Source: JANQRZ01 sp965214485
GTDB lineage: Bacteria > Bacteroidota > Rhodothermia > Rhodothermales > JANQRZ01
NCBI GenBank assembly: GCA_965214485.1
Contig: CBDCBW010000017.1
Location: 1 to 64,000, forward strand
Length of the DNA stretch: 64,000 nucleotides
Reading direction: 5' to 3'
Position 1 is the first letter of the stretch. The number at the start of each line of letters is the position of its first letter. The notes beneath the pieces are model-generated. The model was not told where the DNA came from, did no database searches, and saw nothing but the letters and a program-made list of their open reading frames with translations. Made by a program: the position numbers and the translations under genes. Positions 52,631-59,877 of the stretch are shown piece after piece.

Positions 52631-53106
52631 CGCTCCCGATGCCCGCCGCCGGTGACCCGGCCCCCGCCTTCTCCGGCCCGACCGCGAGCGGCGACACCGT
52701 CTCGCTCGAGGACTTCCGGGGCCGCTGGCTGCTCCTCTACTTTTACCCCAAAGATGACACGCCCGGCTGCACCAAGCAGGCGTGCAACCTCCGCGACCAC
52801 GCCGGACAGTTGGAGGACGAAGGCATCGCCGTCGTCGGCGTCTCGGTCGACGACCGAGCCTCGCACGAGCGCTTCGCCGCGAAGCACGGCCTCCCGTTCC
52901 CGCTCCTCGCCGACCCCGACCGCGCGGTCCTCGACGCCTACGGGGTGTGGGGCGAGAGGAGCTTCTACGGCAAGACGCTCACCGGCACGAAGCGCACGAG
53001 CTTCCTCATCGGCCCCGGCGGCATCGTCCGACACGTTTTCAAGCGGCCCAAGACCGGCGCACACGCCGAGGAGGTGCTCGCCAAGCGCGACGCGCTCGCC
53101 GCCTGA
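52627..53106 (+). CDS. bcp: Bcp-type peroxiredoxin (thioredoxin-dependent thiol peroxidase)
   Basis: 159 residues. The peroxidatic cysteine is in TPGCTKQACNLRD (Cys48 with a possible resolving Cys five residues later, an atypical two-Cys arrangement). Other features are DFRGRWLLLYFYPKDDTPG and RTSFLIGPGGIVRHVF. It reduces peroxides in the cytoplasm with thioredoxin. The ATG overlaps the DUF547 stop (ATGA). The 266-bp stretch after the gene holds no gene I can see. Confidence 0.93.
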   Translation: MTLPMPAAGDPAPAFSGPTASGDTVSLEDFRGRWLLLYFYPKDDTPGCTKQACNLRDHAGQLEDEGIAVVGVSVDDRASHERFAAKHGLPFPLLADPDRAVLDAYGVWGERSFYGKTLTGTKRTSFLIGPGGIVRHVFKRPKTGAHAEEVLAKRDALAA

Positions 53107-53372
53107 GCGGTATCTTCGGCGGAAGCTTTCGGCTATCGACTGCTACCGCCAGGACGGCTTGCTCGCAGGCGACCCCCCGCTTCCGCTGCCCTCGCTGCGC
53201 TCCGAGCAGCGAAAGCTGTCCCCTCGTTTGAGAGGGTCCGCGCACGAGCAACCTGTCAGCACACTAGTGGTGCACCGTTTGAGTTCAGGGGCCAACTGCC
53301 ACAAGCCAATAGCCTTCGGGTTGCCTACTACGCTCCCTCACCTCGCACACCGTTAGCACAACCTCGACCTCC

Positions 53373-54122
53373 ATGCTCGTCGCCGGAAACTGGAAGATGC
53401 ACACCGTGCCCGCCGCCGCCGCCGAGCTGGCGCGCGATGTCGCCCGCCGCGTGCGCAGCCACGCCGACGCGGTGGCCGTCGCCGTCTGCCCGCCGTCAGT
53501 CTCGCTCGCGGCCGTGGGGGAGGTCGTGCGCAACACGCCGGTCCGGCTCGGCGCGCAGACGATGCACGAGGCCGACGAGGGCGCATACACCGGCGAGGTC
53601 TCGGCCGGGATGCTCGTCGCCGTCGGGTGCCACTACGTCATCCTCGGCCACTCGGAGCGGCGGCAGCTCTTCGGCGAGACCGACGACGGCGTGAACCGGA
53701 AGACGCAGGCGGCCCTCGCCCACGGCCTCGTCCCGATCGTGTGCGTCGGCGAGACACTCGACGAGCGGAAGGCGGGGGACGAAGAGGCCGTCGTCGGGCG
53801 GCAGGTCGAGGCGGCGCTCGGCGGCGCGGAGATCGGCGACGCCGCGCACCTCGTCGTGGCCTACGAGCCCGTATGGGCGATCGGCACCGGCGAGACGGCC
53901 TCGCCGGAGCAGGCGCAGGCGATGCACCGCTTCCTCCGCGAGCGCCTGCGTGCAGCCCTCGGCGAGCCGGGCCGGAGGGTGGCGCTGCTCTACGGCGGCA
54001 GCGTCAAGCCGGGCAACGCCGCCGACCTCTTCGCGCAGCCCGACATCGACGGCGGCCTGATCGGCGGCGCGAGCCTCGACGCCGAATCGTTCGCGCAGAT
54101 CGTGGAAGCGGCGAGCAAGTAG
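53373..54122 (+). CDS. tpiA: Triosephosphate isomerase
   Basis: 249 residues: AGNWKMHTVP (Lys8 region), GHSERRQLFGE (His about 95), VVAYEPVWAIGTG (catalytic Glu about 165) and LLYGGSVKPGNA / DGGLIGGASL phosphate-binding loops. Interconverts dihydroxyacetone phosphate and glyceraldehyde 3-phosphate. Start at ATG 53373. The next gene begins 40 bp later but is functionally unrelated. Confidence 0.97.
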   Translation: MLVAGNWKMHTVPAAAAELARDVARRVRSHADAVAVAVCPPSVSLAAVGEVVRNTPVRLGAQTMHEADEGAYTGEVSAGMLVAVGCHYVILGHSERRQLFGETDDGVNRKTQAALAHGLVPIVCVGETLDERKAGDEEAVVGRQVEAALGGAEIGDAAHLVVAYEPVWAIGTGETASPEQAQAMHRFLRERLRAALGEPGRRVALLYGGSVKPGNAADLFAQPDIDGGLIGGASLDAESFAQIVEAASK

Positions 54123-54162
54123 GCTCGTAGAAACGGAGGAGGGAGAAGAGAGGGTAGAGACC

Positions 54163-55617
54163 ATGCTCCGCGACGCCCTGCCGTGCTCCATCCTTCGGGC
54201 TCCCTGCTCCCTCAGCGGGGGGCTGCGCAGCCTGGGTCTGCGCAGACTCGGCCTGCTCCTGCCCGTCGCGCTCGGCCTCGCGGCCTGCTCCGCCCCGTCG
54301 CCGCTCGACGCCCCCGACGCCGGGCGCACGGCGAGCTACGAGCCCGGCCTCCCGAGCTTCGACCTCGAAGCCATCGCCTCCGTGCGGGACGGGCAGCCGG
54401 GCATCGAGGTGCTGACGAGCCTTCCCCGCGCCGCGCTCGTCTTCGCGCGAACGGACGAAGGCTTCGCCGCCCGCTACGACCTCTCGCTCCGCGTCCGCGA
54501 CTCCGGGCGCGGGACCGAGGCGTTCCGCTCGTTCGGGCATACGCTGGAGGTGACCACGCCGGAGGCGACGCGGGCCGGGGACCGGACCGGGCGGCAAACC
54601 TGGTTTCCGCTCGCGCCGGGGACGTACGTCGTCGAGGCGGTGCTGGAGGACGGCGAGAGCGGCGAGCAGGCGGTGCGGCGGCAGCGGGTCGAGGTCCGGG
54701 GGCTGGACGGCGAGGGGTGGCTCGGGGCACCGACTGTGCTGGCGCGGCTGCGGGCGGGGGAAAAGGCCGAGCCGGTCGTCGCGCTCCACCTCCCGGCCCG
54801 GCAGGACGGCCTCGCCGCGACCGTCGGGGTGTACGATGCCCCCGGCGGGGCGGTGCTCTCGCTCCACCTCGTCCGCCTCGAAGCCGACACCACCGTCGCC
54901 TACCCGCCGTTCTGGCTCTCGCCCGCGCGCGGCTCCCTCGCCTTCCGCGGGCTGGGCGGCCCCGCCGACACGCTCCTCGCCGCCGAGCAGCCTCTGCGCG
55001 CCGCGGAGGAGCAGGCGGCGCGGTTCGATCTGCCGGGCCTGCGCCCCGGCGTGTACCGGCTCGGCCTCCGCCTGCGCGCGGGCAGCCTCACGCTTGCCGA
55101 GTCCGAGCGGACGCTGTCGGTGAAGGGGCCGGGGTTCCCCCAACTCGTCACGCTCGACGAGCTGATCGACGCTCTCGCCTACATCGCCTACCCGCGCGAG
55201 ACCGCGTTCATCCGCGAGGGCGCGACCCCGGCGGAGCGCCGCCGCCGGTTCGACGCTTTCTGGGGCACGCTCGTCCCGGACCGGCGCGTGGCCGCGACCC
55301 TGCTCAAGACCTACTACGAGCGCGTCGAGGAGGCCAACCGGCTGTTCACCTCCGTCAAGCCGGGGTGGAAGACGGACCGGGGGATGGTCTACGTCGTCTT
55401 CGGCGCGCCGGAGTACGTCGAGCGGACGTTCGAGGGCGAGGTGTGGACCTACGCCTACGGCACGCAGGACCCCGCGAGCACCTTCGCCTTCGAGCGCGCC
55501 GACTCCTACACCGGGTCCGCTACCGCGTTCGGGCACTCTGTCCTCGTCCGGCAGCCGGCCTACGAGCGGGCGTGGACGAGGGCCGTCCAGCGCTGGCGCG
55601 AAGGCACTGCGCTTTGA
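54163..55617 (+). CDS. GWxTD-domain lipoprotein
   Basis: 484 residues; a lipobox-like VALGLAACS (Cys about 42) follows a longer than usual N-terminus, so a later start is possible. The C-terminal third carries the GWxTD motif (KPGWKTDRGMVYVVFGAPEY, about 398-417) that names a family seen in Bacteroidota and Acidobacteria. The preceding region is beta-rich (LRPGVYRLGLRLRAGSLTLA). The role is unknown. It lies after tpiA and before a MITE copy. Confidence 0.83.
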   Translation: MLRDALPCSILRAPCSLSGGLRSLGLRRLGLLLPVALGLAACSAPSPLDAPDAGRTASYEPGLPSFDLEAIASVRDGQPGIEVLTSLPRAALVFARTDEGFAARYDLSLRVRDSGRGTEAFRSFGHTLEVTTPEATRAGDRTGRQTWFPLAPGTYVVEAVLEDGESGEQAVRRQRVEVRGLDGEGWLGAPTVLARLRAGEKAEPVVALHLPARQDGLAATVGVYDAPGGAVLSLHLVRLEADTTVAYPPFWLSPARGSLAFRGLGGPADTLLAAEQPLRAAEEQAARFDLPGLRPGVYRLGLRLRAGSLTLAESERTLSVKGPGFPQLVTLDELIDALAYIAYPRETAFIREGATPAERRRRFDAFWGTLVPDRRVAATLLKTYYERVEEANRLFTSVKPGWKTDRGMVYVVFGAPEYVERTFEGEVWTYAYGTQDPASTFAFERADSYTGSATAFGHSVLVRQPAYERAWTRAVQRWREGTAL

Positions 55618-55636
55618 GATCTTGTTTATAAAGATT

Positions 55637-55728
55637 ATACCCAATCGCTGAGTGTGTGCGCCTTCCTCCACTTCAAGTCATCCCCGCGCAGGCGGGAAGA
55701 AGGACTCAGTAATTCAGCGAACTGGTAT
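55637..55728 (-). mobile_element. MITE-like element, copy B
   Basis: Read on the minus strand it begins ATACCAGTTCGCTGAATT, followed by a CCCGCCTGCGCGGGGATGAC hairpin and a tail CACACTCAGCGATTGGGTAT that is an imperfect inverted copy of the head. It has the same head-hairpin-tail plan as copy A (43386-43500), in opposite orientation. Confidence 0.6.
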
Positions 55729-55778
55729 CAGAACAGACCGGTCCCGGCGGGGCTGCGGCTCTTTGCCGCGGCCCTGCC

Positions 55779-56609
55779 CTACGAAATGGACTCGGGCGGG
55801 TAGTCGGCGGGGTCAAAGCCCGGATCGGGGTAGCGGGGGTCCATGTCCTCCAGCGTCTCGATGAGGAGCTGGCTCACGACGAGGTCGCGGAACCACCGCT
55901 CCTCGGCGGGGACGACGTACCACGGGGCCGCCTCGGTCGAGCAGCGCGTGAGGGCGACCTCGAAGGCGTCTTGGTAGTCGCCCCACCGCTTGCGCTCTTC
56001 GAGGTCGGCGGGGTTGAACTTCCAGTGCTTGTCGGGGCGGCGGAGGCGGCGGCGCATCCGTTCGAGCTGGTAGGCGGGGGAGACGTGGAGCATCAGCTTG
56101 AGGACGCGCGTGCCTGCGTCCGCGAGGAGGGCCTCGAAGTGGTTGATGTGGTCGTAGCGCCGCTCGATCACGTCGGGGGCGGCCCAGCCGTGGACGCGGA
56201 CGATCAGCACGTCCTCGTAGTGGGAGCGGTTGAACACGCCGATGTAGCCCGCACCCGGCGTCCGCTTGTGGATGCGCCAGAGGAAGTCGTGGGCGAGCTC
56301 CTTTTGAGTCGGGGCTTTGAAGCTCCACACCCGGACGCCCTGCGGGTTGATCGGGCCGAAGACCGACTCGATGGTCGAGTCCTTGCCCGCCCCGTCCATC
56401 GCCTGAAGCACGACGAGGAGCGACTGCGCGCCCTCGGCGTAGAGCCGCTCCTGCAACTCGTCGAGCCGGTCGAGGTTGTCGTCTACCTGCTCGTCGACGC
56501 GGTCCTCGTCCTCCTCTTCAGAGAGGCCCTGCGTGTCGGCGGGGTCGCGCTCGGCGAGGCGTGGGGCATCGCCGGGCGAGATGCGGTAGCGGTCGAGGTC
56601 GATAGTCAT
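55779..56609 (-). CDS. Polyphosphate kinase 2 family protein
   Basis: 276 residues from MTIDLDRYRISPGDA (the longer start 27 bp upstream is less typical). The P-loop AMDGAGKDSTIESVFG lies near 83-98 and the Walker-B-like GVFNRSHYEDVLIVRVHGW near 135-153. It also has the family RMRRRLRRPDKHWKFNPADLEERKRW region. PPK2 enzymes transfer phosphate between polyphosphate and nucleotides. The subclass (AMP or ADP use) cannot be fixed. DUF937 is upstream on the same strand. Confidence 0.9.
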   Translation of the reverse strand: MTIDLDRYRISPGDAPRLAERDPADTQGLSEEEDEDRVDEQVDDNLDRLDELQERLYAEGAQSLLVVLQAMDGAGKDSTIESVFGPINPQGVRVWSFKAPTQKELAHDFLWRIHKRTPGAGYIGVFNRSHYEDVLIVRVHGWAAPDVIERRYDHINHFEALLADAGTRVLKLMLHVSPAYQLERMRRRLRRPDKHWKFNPADLEERKRWGDYQDAFEVALTRCSTEAAPWYVVPAEERWFRDLVVSQLLIETLEDMDPRYPDPGFDPADYPPESIS

Positions 56610-56697
56610 GACGCGAGAAAAAAGGGAGAGGGCCACGGCGCGTACCGCGACCCTACGGTACGGACCAGCGACGATACGGACCAGCGCAGCCCCCGCC

Positions 56698-57321
56698 TTA
56701 GCGCTTGCCGAGGAAGCTGCCGAGCACGTCGTTGATGGGGCTGCCGTCGCCGTCGCGGTCGAGGAGGCCGCCGAGCATCCCCATCAGGTCGTTCGGCGCG
56801 GCTCGCTGCGCGGTCGAGGCTTCGCGGTTCAGCATCTCGGAGAGGCCGCCCGCGTCGAGGTTCTGCTGGCGCTTCTGGCGCCCGAGGTAGGCCATCACGA
56901 GGGGCGCGAGGGCGACCATCATCTTCATCACCTGCCCGCTGTCGAGGCCCGTCGCCTTGCCGACGCCCTGCTGCACCTGCGGAAGCTGGTTGCCGAAGAT
57001 GTGGCCGAGGATGCCGGTCCCGTCGGCGGCGCGGGGGCTGACGCCGGGCAGGCTCGCGGGCGCGCCCCCGCCCGTGAGGGCACCGAGGAAGCCGCCGAGG
57101 TTGTCGAGAATCCCGCCGTCGTGGTCTTTCTCGAGGGCGTGGGCGAGCGACTGCGCCCGCTGCGGGTCGTTCGTGTTGCGGTCGAGGGCACCGAGGATCA
57201 GCGGGAGCGCAGCCATCGCCGCGCGATGCGTCGTCTGCTCGTCGGTGCCGACGGCGCTGCTGAGCTGTTGGAGGGTGCCGCCGCTGAGCGCGGGGCCGAG
57301 CATGTCGAGGAGGCCTGCCAT
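56698..57321 (-). CDS. DUF937 protein
   Basis: 207 residues with no signal peptide. Gly/Leu-rich repeats such as LLDMLGPALSGGTLQQLSSAV and LDNLGGFLGALTGGGAP are typical of DUF937 (related to YidB). Two parallel LGxF/LGxL segments occur near 85-100 and 185-205 (MGMLGGLLDRDGDGSPINDV). It is probably cytoplasmic or membrane-associated. Function is unknown. It lies between pabBC and ppk2 on the same strand. Confidence 0.83.
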   Translation of the reverse strand: MAGLLDMLGPALSGGTLQQLSSAVGTDEQTTHRAAMAALPLILGALDRNTNDPQRAQSLAHALEKDHDGGILDNLGGFLGALTGGGAPASLPGVSPRAADGTGILGHIFGNQLPQVQQGVGKATGLDSGQVMKMMVALAPLVMAYLGRQKRQQNLDAGGLSEMLNREASTAQRAAPNDLMGMLGGLLDRDGDGSPINDVLGSFLGKR

Positions 57322-57424
57322 GACGGAGTGGGGTCGGTGAGTGCTTGGCACTCGGGTTTTGGGAGGGCGTGGGGGAATGGGAGGAACGGAGCGCGCCGCT
57401 GCCGGCACCCTCCGCATCCCGTCA

Positions 57425-59212
57425 TCACGCCTCAAAGCAAACGGTGACGGCCTGCATGCCCCGGAGCGCGTTGCCAAGATACACGGCGTCGGCGTGCGCG
57501 AGGTCTTCGGCGCGGAGGACGCGCTCCCCGGCGGCGGGGTCGGTGGCGAGGACGTAGGCGCGGTAGACGCCGCCCAGGCCGCCGACCGCGAGGGGCGGCG
57601 TCCACAGCCGGCCGCCCTGCCGGACGAAGACGTTCGTGCGCGTGCCCTCGGTGACCTCGCCGCGTTCGTTCGCGAGAAGGGCTTCGTCGAAGCCGCGCGC
57701 CTCGGCCCACGCGAGGGCGCGGTCGTAGAACGGGCGGTGCGTCGTCTTGTGGCGCAGAAACGGGTCGCCGGAGTCGGCAGCTTCGGGGTAGAGCGCCGCG
57801 CGGCGGAGCACGAGCGGAGCCTCGGCGAGCGGCGTCGCCTCGACCTCGACACGTCCATGCCGGTCCAGCGTGAGGCGGACGCGGTGCGCCCCGTCCGAGT
57901 CAAGCTCGGGCTCGGCCAGTCGCTCCCGGAGCCCCGCCTCGTCGAAGGGATAGCCGAAGTAGGCGGCGGCGCGGCGGAGCCGGTCGAGGTGGAGCCCAAG
58001 CAGTGCGAAGCCGGCCTCCCACCGGAGCGTTTCAAGGAGCGCGAAGCCGAGCGGAGGCTCGGTGAGGAAGCGGGCCTTGAGCAGGCACTCGTCGTACTCC
58101 GCCTCGGGGTCGGAGTCCCACACGATGCCGCTCCCGGTCCCCATCGCTGCCTCGCCGCCGCGCAGCGTGACCGTGCGGATCGGCACGTTGAACACGGCCT
58201 GCTCGCGGGCGACGAACCCGACGGCCCCGCAGTAAACGCCGCGCGGCCCGTCTTCGAGGCCGTGGATGAGCTGCATCGCCCGAATCTTCGGGGCCCCCGT
58301 CACCGAGCCGCACGGGAAGAGCGCGCGCACGAGCTCGGCGGTCCCGACGCCGGGCCGCAGCGTCGCCTCGACCGTCGAGGTCATCTGCCACAGCGTGTCG
58401 TAGCGCTCGGCGGTGAAGAGCGCCGGGACGGTGACGGAGCCCGGCTCGGCGACGACCGAGAGGTCGTTCCGCAGCAGGTCCACGATCATCAGGTTCTCGG
58501 CGCGGTTCTTCTCGTCGGCGGTGAGCCAGCGGGCCTGCGCTGCGTCGGCCGCGGCGGCCGGGCCGCGGCGGGCGGTGCCCTTCATCGGGCGGGTGGTGAC
58601 GCGCCGCCCCGCGCGGCGGAAGAACAGCTCGGGCGAGCGCGAGAGCACCCAGTCCTGGCCGGTCCGCACGAGGGCTCCGAAGCCGACGCGCTGCTTCCGC
58701 CGGAGCGCTCGGTACAGCCCGGCGGGGTCGCCCTCGAACCCGAAGCGGAAGGGCGCGGTGAGGTTGATCTGGTAGACGTCCCCCTCGCGGATATGACGCC
58801 GGACGCGCTCGACGCGCTCGCCGTAGGCCGCTCGGTCGAGCGCGAACTGCGGCTCGGTGATCCGGTGCGTCCCGGCCTCGGCCAGGAGGGTTTCCACCTC
58901 GGCCTCCGCCAGCGGCTCGGGCCTCCGGTAGACCCCGAACCACGCCAGCGGCCCGGGCTGCGGCCCCAGCGGCGCGATGCGCTCGAAGGCGTACCCCGCC
59001 TCGTAGCTCAGGTAGCCGGCGGCAAACCGCCCGGCCTCGGCGACGCGGTCCAGCTCGGCGAGGAGCGGCGCGACCTCGGCCAGCGTGCGGGCGGTGAGGA
59101 CGCGCTCCGGGTCTGCGAAGAGCCACGCCTCGGAGGCCCCGCCGGAGGTGCCGAGCCAGCCAGTGCCGAGCCAGCCGGTGTCGAGCAGGACGGAGTCGGG
59201 GGGGAAACGCAA
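57425..59212 (-). CDS. PabB-PabC fusion (aminodeoxychorismate synthase component I plus lyase)
   Basis: 595 residues. The N-terminal 370 residues are a chorismate-binding domain (DVYQINLTAPFRF, SRSPELFFR, PMKGTARRG, LFPCGSVTGAPKIRAMQLIH, GSGIVWDSDPEAEYDE). The C-terminal about 225 are the PLP-fold aminodeoxychorismate lyase (HKTTHRPFYDRAL with the probable PLP lysine, ANERGEVTEGTRTNVFV). Together they convert chorismate to 4-aminobenzoate in folate synthesis. No PabA glutaminase is seen nearby. A 15-bp duplication at the N-terminus encodes GWLGT twice (DTGWLGTGWLGTSGG). Confidence 0.9.
   Translation of the reverse strand: MRFPPDSVLLDTGWLGTGWLGTSGGASEAWLFADPERVLTARTLAEVAPLLAELDRVAEAGRFAAGYLSYEAGYAFERIAPLGPQPGPLAWFGVYRRPEPLAEAEVETLLAEAGTHRITEPQFALDRAAYGERVERVRRHIREGDVYQINLTAPFRFGFEGDPAGLYRALRRKQRVGFGALVRTGQDWVLSRSPELFFRRAGRRVTTRPMKGTARRGPAAAADAAQARWLTADEKNRAENLMIVDLLRNDLSVVAEPGSVTVPALFTAERYDTLWQMTSTVEATLRPGVGTAELVRALFPCGSVTGAPKIRAMQLIHGLEDGPRGVYCGAVGFVAREQAVFNVPIRTVTLRGGEAAMGTGSGIVWDSDPEAEYDECLLKARFLTEPPLGFALLETLRWEAGFALLGLHLDRLRRAAAYFGYPFDEAGLRERLAEPELDSDGAHRVRLTLDRHGRVEVEATPLAEAPLVLRRAALYPEAADSGDPFLRHKTTHRPFYDRALAWAEARGFDEALLANERGEVTEGTRTNVFVRQGGRLWTPPLAVGGLGGVYRAYVLATDPAAGERVLRAEDLAHADAVYLGNALRGMQAVTVCFEA
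59148..59177. repeat. 15-bp tandem duplication at the PabB-PabC N-terminus
   Basis: Two copies of GTGCCGAGCCAGCCr (59148-59162, 59163-59177). On the minus strand they encode GWLGT twice, close to the start codon. Confidence 0.8.
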
Positions 59213-59281
59213 CGGGCGCAGCGGCTGAAGGGAAAGCCGCTACGCCCTACGCGCGCGCGTGATCCGGAGAAGAGAAGGGCG

Positions 59282-59758
59282 TCAGCCGACGCCGAAGAGG
59301 GGCTCGCCGTCCTCGTTGCCGAGGTGGCGGAGGGCGTCGGCGAGCGCGTTGTGCGCGCCCCCGTGGCGAAGCTGGCTCACGACGTCGTTGCGCCCAGTGC
59401 AGTACCCGAGGAAGACGTGAGGGCGCTGGAGGTTGTGGAGCCCCTCGCGGACGACCCACACGTGCCACGGCCCGTACTCGTTGTCCTCGAACCCGAAGAG
59501 GCCGCAGTAGAGCCGGTGCGTCGCCCGCCCGATGTCTTCTTCTTCGTGCAGCTCGCCGAGTTCGAGCAGGCGCTGGAGCGCGCCGTAGAGGTAGCCCGCG
59601 AAGAAGTCGTGCTGGACGTCGGAGAGCTCGAGCGAGGTGCGGGGGCCGTCGTAGCCGGCGTCGCGGAGGGGGCGGCGCACCGAGTGCAGCACGCGGGCGA
59701 CGGCCTCGCGGACGATGGCTTCGACGTAGGCGGAGGACTTGCGTTCGGGAGGATTCAT
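59282..59758 (-). CDS. Conserved-looking protein of unknown function
   Basis: 158 residues from MNPPERKSSAYVEAIVREAV (a farther upstream start is not likely because it precedes low-quality sequence). Visible features are VQHDFFAGYLYGALQRLLEL, GRATHRLYCGLFGFEDNEYG and PWHVWVVREGLHNLQRPHVF. There is one Cys pair of unclear meaning and no signal peptide. I do not recognise the family. It lies upstream of pabBC on the same strand, about 70 bp away. Confidence 0.65.
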   Translation of the reverse strand: MNPPERKSSAYVEAIVREAVARVLHSVRRPLRDAGYDGPRTSLELSDVQHDFFAGYLYGALQRLLELGELHEEEDIGRATHRLYCGLFGFEDNEYGPWHVWVVREGLHNLQRPHVFLGYCTGRNDVVSQLRHGGAHNALADALRHLGNEDGEPLFGVG

Positions 59759-59877
59759 GAGTCGATGGCGGGTAAAGAAGAGGATGCGATTGCGGGCCCT
59801 CCAACAAAGCCCGTGCAGGGCGGCTCGCATGATAATAAGCCTCCGGCTTTGTCGTCTCCCTTTTTCAGCGCATCCAT

